A stretch of 56,660 nt of DNA, taken from Planctomycetota bacterium (GTDB lineage Bacteria > Planctomycetota > UBA8108 > UBA1146). The DNA lies in contig JAAZXB010000019.1 of assembly GCA_014240375.1 (NCBI GenBank), positions 1 through 56,660 on the forward strand, in the 5' to 3' direction. Positions 43,821 to 51,716 of the stretch are shown piece by piece. Each line of letters starts with the position of its first letter. The stretch's first letter is position 1. The notes under the pieces were generated by a model. It was not told the DNA's origin and did no database searches. It worked only from the letters and a program-made list of their open reading frames with translations. A program made the position numbers and the translations under genes.

Positions 43821-46800
43821 TCAGGATGTTTGTTGTTGTGGCACCAGTCGCGTGACCCTGTGGGCGATCACCGAAACGGCTCCCAGCCGTTCTTCGACCT
43901 TTCCCTCGACCAGTAGAGGACCACTTCCATCGAGCAGGGTGCGCCGTACCGAGGGCCATATCGAACGGAAGCAAGTCACCTCACAGGTGCCATGTTCATC
44001 TTCGAGGGTGATGAAACCCATCGCACCGCGGGCACCGGGGTGATGTCGAGAGGCGATGCGGATCCCGCTGATCCTGACCCTGTCGCCGGCCTTTCTCGGG
44101 ACTTCGCTCAACGAGATGCAACCGAGACGCCGTCGGATGTCTCTGTGAAACTGCATCGGATGAGCACTGACTCCTGCTCCCAGTAACCGGATCTCGTGTT
44201 CGAGAAGCTTTTGCGGTGAAAGTTCAACGAGGGCGGGCCCCTCATCGACGATGCCTGCCAGGTCGCCGGTGGTCAGTTGGTTCCGGGTCGCACCGAGGTG
44301 TCGATATCGGGTCCGTGTACGCCACAGCAAGCGGGTACGGGGGATCTCGAAGTGGTCGAGTGCGCCGACCAGGATCCACTCTTCCAGTTCTGCCATTCCG
44401 ATCCGGGTCCGGCGCATCAGATCCTCGGGAGAATCGAAGGGGCGACCGGCGAAAACCGATTCGATACTGGACTGGCGTGAGCCGAGGATCATCGTCAACG
44501 GCATGCGTATCGCTCCATCCGGCTCCAGTATGAAGGTGTCGGCGGAATGTTCGACGCAGGGCAGCCGCAACGGCACACCGAGTCGCCTCGCCTCGGCGAC
44601 GAAGGCGGCGAAGGGATACATGCCGGCGTGGTGGCGAAACAGCGCACACAGAAACTCGGCCGGATGGTGGGTCTTGAGCCAGGCACTGCGCCAGGCGAGT
44701 AAGCCGTAGGAGGCGGCGTGCGCCTTGTTGAAGGAGTAGCGACCGAAGTGCAGCAATTGTTGCCACAACTGGCGTGCTTCTCCGGCGCCGAAATCGTTGC
44801 CGATGGCGTCGGCGATGAACTGGTCTTCGAGTCGTTGCAATTGTGCCGGGGAATCGCTGCGTGATGCACGGGCCAGCGCTCTTCGCAGCAGGTCACCGGC
44901 GGCGAGGCTCTGGCCGGTGATGAGGGCGACCAGTTCCATCAGATTCTCCTCGTAGAGGAGCAGACCACGTTGCTGTTCCAGTAGTGAAGTGAGCGCCGGA
45001 TGCGGTGGATCAGGGGCTTCCAGTCCTCTCGCCCGGCGGCAGAACGCATCCTTCAAACCGCCGGCGGAGGGGCCCGGGCGGATGAGGGCGACCGCCTGGA
45101 TCGTCTCCTGCGCATTGCTCGCCTTCATCTGGATCAACAGCGATCGCATCGCCGGGCTCTCCAACTGGAAGCAGCCGAGGGTGTCGCCGCGCTGCAGCAG
45201 TCGTGCGGTTTGTTCGCATCGTTCGGGGATGGCCGCGATGTCGAGGCGTTTGCCGCTGCGCTGTTCGATCAGATCGCGAACCGTTCCGATCTCCGAGATA
45301 CAACGGTTGCCGAGCAGATCGATCTTGATCAACCCGGTCTCCTCGATGGAGTACATGTCGAGCTGGGTGATGATGATTCCCCGAGCCGCTCTTTCGACCG
45401 AAGCGATCTGCTGGATGGGGCGATCGGCGATGCAGATTCCACCCGGGTGTACCGACCGATGATGCGGTCGCCCCAGTAACCACTGGGCATCTTCGAGCAG
45501 TTCTCGGCGAGTCGTTGCAGAGATTCCGAGCGCTGCGACGACGGGATCGTTGCGCAGAAATTTCGGGATCGTTGGAGGGGCACTGGATCCGCCACTGGAT
45601 TCGCCACTGGATTGATCGAGGCGATGGGGCAGTCGCCGAGAGATACCATCGACATCGGTTGGAGAGAGCCCGTGAGCCCGTGCTGCTTCTCGCATGGCAG
45701 AGCGAGGCTGTAGCGTGGTCCGGGTACAGATCATCGCCGTTCGGTCCTTGCCGTAACGCTGGTAGACATGATCGATGATGCGATCTCTTCCCTGCCAGCA
45801 CAGGTCGATATCGATGTCGGGGAGGTCCTTGCGGTCCGGATGGAGGAACCGTTCGAAGCGAAGACCGTGGGAGAGGGGGTCGACCTGGGTGATGCCGAGG
45901 GCATAGGAGACGATGGAAGCGGCTCCCGACCCGCGCCCTGCGCATTCAATCCCGAGCCGGTGGGCCTCTGAAACGATGTCGCCGACCACCAGGAAGTAGG
46001 GAACGAATCCCATCGAGTCGATGACATGTAGTTCGGTGGCGAGGCGTTCGAGGGCGGCTCGGGTGATACTACCGTAGCGTTTCACCAGACCTCGATGGCA
46101 CTGTTCGTACAGGAGCCCGAAAGGGGTCTGCCCCGGAGCGACCGGAAAGGGTGGGAAGATGGTCGGGGTCGCAGCTGGATCGGTTTCGGCGGACTGCTCC
46201 TCGATGCGTGCGGCGGATTCGAGGGCGGTGGGCAGATCACGGTACAACTGTTGCCATCGGGCTGGAGTGGGAATCGGAGCGAGTAGGGGAGAGATCTCTG
46301 GATCGCGCTGATCTCTCCGATCACGAGCGACCCGTTCGATGGTCGAGACACGGCGTACCGCTTCGAGCAGATCCAGCCTCGGTTGTGTCACCGGTTGTTG
46401 CATACCGATTCGCGATGAGGCGATCACCCCGAGTCCCAGTTGATCTGCTGCATCGAGGGCACGATGTTCCCGTGCGATGGGATCGCGTAGGCGGTCGATC
46501 TCGATCAGCACCCGCTCTCGTACCTGCGGACCGAGTTGGTCGACCAGTTGCCGTGCCAGCGACAGGTCGCGTACCAGGATCATCAGGGAAGGGGCATTGC
46601 CAACTTCATCGATCAGGTCAAAGGGCGTGTCTCTCCGATCGGCCCCGGTGGCTTCGGAGAGGCGCCGACCGCTGACCAGTGAGTGCAGTTGCGTGCGGCT
46701 TGCCGGGTCCCGGGCGATGGCGACCACCGATCGACCGCAACTCCCATCGACTTCGGCGGCGGCCAGCAGTTTCAGACCGACCGTTCGAGCCGTCCGGGTC

Positions 46801-46970
46801 GCCTCGACGATGGTCCCGAGATCGCCATCTTCGGCGACCACGACGCTGCGCCATCCGAGCCGGGCCGCTTCCTCGATGAGAGTGGAGATCGGCTCCAGCC
46901 CCCTGAGCAGGGAGCCCCAGGAGCGCAGAGAGAGAAGCAGTGAGAGAAGCAGTGGAGAGTCAGCAGACAC
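43821..46970 (-). CDS. DnaE-type DNA polymerase III alpha subunit (error-prone-like), degenerate PHP domain
   Basis: GTG 46970 follows GAGG by 6 nt and gives 1049 residues, near the size of DnaE2/DnaE3 enzymes; the frame upstream reads across repeats and was dropped. Order: PHP domain (1 to about 220), polymerase core with GRGSGAASIVSYALGIT and the catalytic LPDIDIDLCW, the GLIKIDLLGNR segment, thumb/fingers (IRPGPSAGG), helix-hairpin-helix region, C-terminal OB-fold (MGFITLEDEHGT). At the PHP start, where HxH metal ligands are expected, it has hydrophobic residues, so exonuclease activity is probably lost. No imuA/imuB neighbours. A 12-bp tandem repeat adds a Ser/Gly-rich loop. Translesion or repair role inferred. 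Confidence 0.87.
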   Translation of the reverse strand: MSADSPLLLSLLLSLRSWGSLLRGLEPISTLIEEAARLGWRSVVVAEDGDLGTIVEATRTARTVGLKLLAAAEVDGSCGRSVVAIARDPASRTQLHSLVSGRRLSEATGADRRDTPFDLIDEVGNAPSLMILVRDLSLARQLVDQLGPQVRERVLIEIDRLRDPIAREHRALDAADQLGLGVIASSRIGMQQPVTQPRLDLLEAVRRVSTIERVARDRRDQRDPEISPLLAPIPTPARWQQLYRDLPTALESAARIEEQSAETDPAATPTIFPPFPVAPGQTPFGLLYEQCHRGLVKRYGSITRAALERLATELHVIDSMGFVPYFLVVGDIVSEAHRLGIECAGRGSGAASIVSYALGITQVDPLSHGLRFERFLHPDRKDLPDIDIDLCWQGRDRIIDHVYQRYGKDRTAMICTRTTLQPRSAMREAARAHGLSPTDVDGISRRLPHRLDQSSGESSGGSSAPPTIPKFLRNDPVVAALGISATTRRELLEDAQWLLGRPHHRSVHPGGICIADRPIQQIASVERAARGIIITQLDMYSIEETGLIKIDLLGNRCISEIGTVRDLIEQRSGKRLDIAAIPERCEQTARLLQRGDTLGCFQLESPAMRSLLIQMKASNAQETIQAVALIRPGPSAGGLKDAFCRRARGLEAPDPPHPALTSLLEQQRGLLLYEENLMELVALITGQSLAAGDLLRRALARASRSDSPAQLQRLEDQFIADAIGNDFGAGEARQLWQQLLHFGRYSFNKAHAASYGLLAWRSAWLKTHHPAEFLCALFRHHAGMYPFAAFVAEARRLGVPLRLPCVEHSADTFILEPDGAIRMPLTMILGSRQSSIESVFAGRPFDSPEDLMRRTRIGMAELEEWILVGALDHFEIPRTRLLWRTRTRYRHLGATRNQLTTGDLAGIVDEGPALVELSPQKLLEHEIRLLGAGVSAHPMQFHRDIRRRLGCISLSEVPRKAGDRVRISGIRIASRHHPGARGAMGFITLEDEHGTCEVTCFRSIWPSVRRTLLDGSGPLLVEGKVEERLGAVSVIAHRVTRLVPQQQTS
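45579..45614. repeat. 3 x 12-bp tandem repeat in the polymerase gene
   Basis: Three near-identical units of type GCCACTGGATTC. On the minus strand they encode a Ser/Gly-rich stretch (QSSGESSGGSSAP) in a surface loop, in frame. Confidence 0.85.
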
Positions 46971-47085
46971 GAAAAACCTCGGATCGGTGGAAGCGGAGCG
47001 ATCGCAGGGTAGCGAACATCTGTTCGCTAGCCAAGAGGCTATTGCAGAGAGAAATCTGATCGACCGGATGCCCCGGCAGGAAGAG

Positions 47086-47160
47086 GGGCGGAAAGAACGA
47101 GGGCGGAAAGAACGAGGGTGGAAAGAACGAGGGTGGAAAGAACGAGGGTGGAAAGAACGA
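47086..47160. repeat. 5 x 15-bp tandem repeat
   Basis: Five copies of GGG(C/T)GGAAAGAACGA: two with C, three with T. They lie in the 250-bp gap between the polymerase start and the protease/dockerin terminator and are treated as noncoding. Confidence 0.92.
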
Positions 47161-47191
47161 GGGGCCGAGAAGGAGATTCCTTCTCGGCCCC
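47161..47191 (-). terminator. Hairpin after the protease/dockerin gene
   Basis: GGGGCCGAGAAGGA and TCCTTCTCGGCCCC form a perfect 14-bp stem with a 3-nt loop, 29 bp after the stop at 47221. No T-run follows, so it may act as a transcript-end stabiliser or factor-assisted terminator. Confidence 0.65.
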
Positions 47192-47220
47192 TGGAACTGC
47201 GCTGCTCGCCCGATGAAAGA

Positions 47221-50200
47221 TCAGGGGCAGGCGTCGTAGGTGGCACAGTCGAGAGCATCGGTGGTCGGATCTGCACCGCACACGGGAGCGGTCGGGGCCG
47301 GCATGTTGGGCCCACCCGAGAACAGATTCGACAATTCGTACACCGCATCTGCGATGTTGCCCATGCCGTCATCATTACAGTCTGCCGCATCATCGCAGCT
47401 GATGGAGCCACCGGTGAAGAGGGCCGCCAGCAGCGTAACGACATCGGCGATGTTGATTGCACCGTCGGAGTTGGTGTCACCGCGCATGAAGCCACCGGTC
47501 GAAGGCTGAAGGGTGACGGTGCCGTTGGTCAGAGCAGCGGGATTGGCCTGCCCATCGACGACGACGATGTTGACCACCGAGGGAGAGCCGAGCGAACTGC
47601 TCCAGTTCAGTGGAGTGGTGGTTCCGGAGCTGTTGCCGATGAGGCCGGAGGGGACGGTATCGTAAGCGACGCTTCCCACCGAAGTGCTGCTGGAGAAGAG
47701 CAAGAAGACCGTGTTGGAGAAGCTGTAGACACAGCCGACAGTGAGACCATCGACGTAGAAGTTGATATCGATGAAGTCGGGCCCGCTATTGCCGTTGAGA
47801 CCATCGAGGGACGCAGCAGCATTCCAGGTGGTGGCGGTGATCAAACTCGGGTTGTTGGCGAGGCCAAAAGAGAAGCCCTGGGTCTGGTTGGGGTACCCGG
47901 GGGCGGTGGCATCTTCCTCGATCGACAGGGTCGCCGAGAAACTGCCATTTCCGCTGGCCGGGGAGTAACTGGCCAGCACATCGGAAGCGATGAAGGTGAA
48001 CCCATCGAGCGGCACCTGACACGACGGTGCGCCCGCGCAGTCCGGATCGTCGCAGTCGGCCAGGCCATCGCCGTCGTCATCGGTTCCATTGGTGCAGTTT
48101 TCCGGCTGAGGACCGGCACAGGCCGGGTCGAGGTCGCAATCGGTATCTTCGCAATCGATCAGTCCGTCACCGTCGTCATCCACGCCATTGGTGCAGTTCT
48201 CCGCAGTCGGGGCTCCACCGAGGGTGATCTCCAGGGTTCCGGTTCCGAAGTCTCCACTGGCCCAACTGCCGAGTCGAATCATGTAGGTCGACCCCGCGGT
48301 CATGCTGACATCGAGGATCGAGGTGAATCCGCCGCAGCCGACACCATCTCCGTTGCAGGCGATCTGAGTCAGCGCACCGCAAGTGCCCTGGTAGACGACG
48401 ACGTCGCTATCGAAATCGATGAGGTCGCAGGTCGAGATGGTTGCGGTCCCCGAGGTGGGAGCGGTGAACTGGTACCAGGCATCCGATCCCATGTCGCCGA
48501 GGGCGGTACCGACACACTGAGCATCGTTGTATGGATCAGCACTGGCGGTCATCGCCGTGGTGTTGACTGCATTCAACCCGACCACTGCCACCAGCGGATC
48601 GGCACACTCGTCACCATTTCCGCCGCTACCGCCACAGGCGGGGTTGGACGTACAATCGGGATCTGCGCAATCGATCAACCCATCGCCGTCATCGTCGGTT
48701 CCGTTGGTACAGTTTTCAGTCACCGGTCCGCCGCCTCCGACACTGATGGTGAGGGTTCCGGTTCCGGAAGTACCGTTCAACCAGCTACCCACTCGGATCA
48801 TGTAGGTGATACCAGCGGTCATGCTGACATCGAGGGAGGAGGTGTATGCGGTACAGGTGGGTCCATCGCCGTTGCATGCGATCTGGGTCAGCGCGCCGCA
48901 GGTGCCCTCGTAGATGACGAGGTCGCTGTCGAAATCTATCTGGTCGCAGGTCGAGACGGTGGTGATGCCGCTGGTGATGGCAGTGAACTGATACCAACCA
49001 TCGGAAGCCATGTCGCCGAGGAAGGTACCGGGGCACTGGGCATCGTCATAGGGATCGGCACTGGTGGTCATCGTCGTGGTGTTGATCGGGTTGGCACCCT
49101 CGACCACGGTCAGCGGGTCGGCGCATTCATCTCCGGCGCTACCGCCACCACCACCACCACCAACGGTGATGTTGAGAGTCCCGGTCCCGGAGTCGCCACT
49201 GAGCCAACTTCCAACTCGGATGTAGTAACTGTTACCCGCCGTCATACTGACCGTGAGAGTCGAGGTGAATCCGGTACATCCAGCACCATCGCCGTTGCAG
49301 GCGATCTGGGTCAGAGCACCGCACCCGCCCTCGTAGATGACGATGTCACTGTCGAAATCGATGGTGTCACAGGTGGATACGGTGGTGGTTCCAGATGTGT
49401 TCGCGGTGAACAAGTACCAGGCATCCGAGCCCATGTCGCCGAGGGATGTACCGACACACTGAGCGTCATTGTAGGGATCTGCACTGGTGGTCATCGCGGT
49501 CGTGTTGACCGGGTTGGCCCCTTCCACTGCAACCAGTGGATCCGCACATTCGTCGCCGGATCCGCCACCGCCGCCGCAGAGCGGATTGGCAATGCAATCG
49601 GGGTCGACGCAATCGATCAGTCCGTCGCCGTCATCGTCGGTGCCGTTGGAGCAGTTCTCGGTCGCAGGACCGCCGCCACCGACGGTGATGGTCATGGTGC
49701 CGCTACCCGGGGTTCCATCCCAGGTGCCCATTCGGATCAAGTACTCGACCCCCGCAGTGACGGGAACCCCGCTGATCATCGAGGTGAATCCGCCGCAGCC
49801 GGTTCCATCGCCGTTGCAGGCGATCTGGTCGAGGGTGCCACAAGCACCGACGTAGACCGCAAGGTCGGAATCGAAGTCGATGGTGTCACAGGTACTCACA
49901 TCCATCGATCCACTGGAAGTGGGGGTGAAGGAATACCAGGCATCTTGCCCGAAGATGCCGAGAGCGGTACCGGTGCACTGGGCATCACTGATCGGGTCTG
50001 TTCCGGTGGTCATCGTCGTGTTGTCGACCGCATTGGCCCCTTCGACCACGGCGATGGCGGTGCTGCACTCATCTCCGGCACCTGCCGGAAGGCAGGCGGG
50101 ACTGGTGAAACAGTCGGGGTCGAGGCAGTCGATCATGCCGTCGCCGTCGTCGTCGACTCCGTTGGAACAGAGTTCCACGTTGCCGCCACCACCAGCGGGA

Positions 50201-51507
50201 AGAGTATCGATGGTCAACTGACCGGTGCCGGCGGAGTCGAGCCAGGCGCCCAGACCCAGACCCCAGGAGCGAGAGAATCGCCCGTAGTCGTCAGAGAAGT
50301 TGTTGCCGCAAGCCGCGGTGCCGCAGCACAACTGACCGATGACGCGGTGATTTTGATCGAACAGCGGTGAGCCGGACGATCCCGGCTCGGTGGTTCCCAG
50401 ATCCCAGTCGTTGACAGTGACGAAGTTGGTCGTCAGGGTCGGCGCCTGATTTTCGAAAGAGATTCTCTTTTCCTCGACATTGGGGTGGTGAATGCCAGTG
50501 GCATTGGTGGGTTGCGAGGTCGAGGCATTCCAGCCGCAGAACGAGACCCCGTAGGCGGGATTGGGTGGGCTGGTCAACTCGACCAGCGTGTAGTCGGAGG
50601 TGCTGGAGCCGGACCGGAAGATGGCGCCGCTACTGAACTGGTTCAAGGTGCCATTGCCGGGTCCTCCACTGGAGGCGGATCCGGGAGGACGACAGGTCGA
50701 GTTCTCGTAGTTCCAGTACACCACCAGCGATCCAGCATTACCGCTGGTGACTCCGCAGTGATCGGCAGTCATGAAGAAAGGAGTTCCGTCCTGGGCGGTG
50801 TTATTGACCATGAATCCGGTGCAGAAGAGGAAACCTCCGCTGGAGATGACTCCGACACAGTCGATCTCGTTCTCCCAGCTCGCCGATTGTGGGCACACCA
50901 CATCGACATTGCAGGATCCGGACATCGACGGGCCCGTGTTGGTCGAGGCGGGTACGCCAAAGTTCTGATGAAATCCGCGATAGCCGGGGTTGATGGAAGC
51001 CAGTACCACCTCTTGGTTGATCATCCAGCGATCCTCGAGAGCGCAGGTGATCTCGATGACCACGTCATTGCCGGCGACGGCGGGAGTCCAGAGTACGCCG
51101 GAGTCCTGGATGTCGTCGACGGTGAAGGGGCGAACTCGGTGGGTTCGATCGATGTTGTAGAGTTTCATCTGACCCTCGACCGGTACCAGCCAGTTGCTGA
51201 AGCCGAAGTTCATGCTGATGGCATTCTTGCAATGGGCTCGTAGACGCCACACTGCGGTCTGGTCATCCAACTTGCTCCACTGCCCGTGGGTCGAAGGACG
51301 GATGTCGACCGACTGAGGAACGGCATAGCGAGGAGCCATCCCGGCTCGGTCGCGATCGATGTCCTCCAGCGCCAGAGACTCGATATCCAGGGCGGGGATC
51401 TCGACAACGGGCACATCCTTCAAGGAGATGTCAGCGCTGGCCAAGGTCGAGCCGAGGAAAAGAAGGGACAGAACCAAAGCAATAGTGGTCAGCGATCGAA
51501 CTAACAT
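47221..51507 (-). CDS. Secreted trypsin-like serine protease with PPC, Asp/Cys, cohesin-like and dockerin modules
   Basis: Two adjacent ATGs (51510, 51507) follow GAGGAGG; the second has better spacing and gives 1428 residues. A signal peptide (1 to about 25) and propeptide (to about 200) precede a chymotrypsin-fold, lysyl-endopeptidase-like protease: FMTADHCG (His), DYTLVEL (Asp), EPGSSGSPLFD (Ser), with many Cys. Then come four PPC-like modules interspersed with five Cys-Asp motifs of the type CxNGxDDDGDGxxDC (calcium type), a cohesin-like module (about 1170-1330) and a terminal dockerin (about 1340-1428; DTNSDGAINIAD, DCNDDGMGNIAD). A cell-surface or secreted protease carrying both partners of a cohesin/dockerin pair is inferred. 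Confidence 0.9.
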   Translation of the reverse strand: MLVRSLTTIALVLSLLFLGSTLASADISLKDVPVVEIPALDIESLALEDIDRDRAGMAPRYAVPQSVDIRPSTHGQWSKLDDQTAVWRLRAHCKNAISMNFGFSNWLVPVEGQMKLYNIDRTHRVRPFTVDDIQDSGVLWTPAVAGNDVVIEITCALEDRWMINQEVVLASINPGYRGFHQNFGVPASTNTGPSMSGSCNVDVVCPQSASWENEIDCVGVISSGGFLFCTGFMVNNTAQDGTPFFMTADHCGVTSGNAGSLVVYWNYENSTCRPPGSASSGGPGNGTLNQFSSGAIFRSGSSTSDYTLVELTSPPNPAYGVSFCGWNASTSQPTNATGIHHPNVEEKRISFENQAPTLTTNFVTVNDWDLGTTEPGSSGSPLFDQNHRVIGQLCCGTAACGNNFSDDYGRFSRSWGLGLGAWLDSAGTGQLTIDTLPAGGGGNVELCSNGVDDDGDGMIDCLDPDCFTSPACLPAGAGDECSTAIAVVEGANAVDNTTMTTGTDPISDAQCTGTALGIFGQDAWYSFTPTSSGSMDVSTCDTIDFDSDLAVYVGACGTLDQIACNGDGTGCGGFTSMISGVPVTAGVEYLIRMGTWDGTPGSGTMTITVGGGGPATENCSNGTDDDGDGLIDCVDPDCIANPLCGGGGGSGDECADPLVAVEGANPVNTTAMTTSADPYNDAQCVGTSLGDMGSDAWYLFTANTSGTTTVSTCDTIDFDSDIVIYEGGCGALTQIACNGDGAGCTGFTSTLTVSMTAGNSYYIRVGSWLSGDSGTGTLNITVGGGGGGGSAGDECADPLTVVEGANPINTTTMTTSADPYDDAQCPGTFLGDMASDGWYQFTAITSGITTVSTCDQIDFDSDLVIYEGTCGALTQIACNGDGPTCTAYTSSLDVSMTAGITYMIRVGSWLNGTSGTGTLTISVGGGGPVTENCTNGTDDDGDGLIDCADPDCTSNPACGGSGGNGDECADPLVAVVGLNAVNTTAMTASADPYNDAQCVGTALGDMGSDAWYQFTAPTSGTATISTCDLIDFDSDVVVYQGTCGALTQIACNGDGVGCGGFTSILDVSMTAGSTYMIRLGSWASGDFGTGTLEITLGGAPTAENCTNGVDDDGDGLIDCEDTDCDLDPACAGPQPENCTNGTDDDGDGLADCDDPDCAGAPSCQVPLDGFTFIASDVLASYSPASGNGSFSATLSIEEDATAPGYPNQTQGFSFGLANNPSLITATTWNAAASLDGLNGNSGPDFIDINFYVDGLTVGCVYSFSNTVFLLFSSSTSVGSVAYDTVPSGLIGNSSGTTTPLNWSSSLGSPSVVNIVVVDGQANPAALTNGTVTLQPSTGGFMRGDTNSDGAINIADVVTLLAALFTGGSISCDDAADCNDDGMGNIADAVYELSNLFSGGPNMPAPTAPVCGADPTTDALDCATYDACP

Positions 51508-51618
51508 CATGGTCCTCCTCAGGACATGTTTTGGGGTCGAACCGGCCATGGTGATCATGACCCGAACGACCATCTCCCGCGGATCTATCCGATCGAGGGA
51601 GATCAAATTGGACGACAA

Positions 51619-51684
51619 CACACCTCTTCAACTCCGGATCATCCTTGCGGATTTCGATTCGATCGGCGGGGTTCAAGAGGTGTG
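51619..51684. repeat. Inverted repeat upstream of the protease gene
   Basis: CACACCTCTTCAAC (51619-51632) and GTTCAAGAGGTGTG (51671-51684) are complementary except one base, with a 38-bp spacer, 110-180 bp before the protease start. It could be a leader hairpin or a protein-binding site. Confidence 0.7.
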
Positions 51685-51716
51685 CTATCTGTAATTACTG
51701 GATTATTAAGCCGCTT

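Noticed and set aside
46971..47495. N-terminal extension of the DnaE gene through the tandem repeats
   Set aside because: It reads antisense through the end of the dockerin gene and yields RSFHP repeats; GTG 46970 has a perfectly spaced ribosome-binding site.
46477..50370. 1297-codon plus-strand frame antisense to polymerase and protease genes
   Set aside because: It spans two well-supported genes and two tandem repeats and has no recognisable domain.
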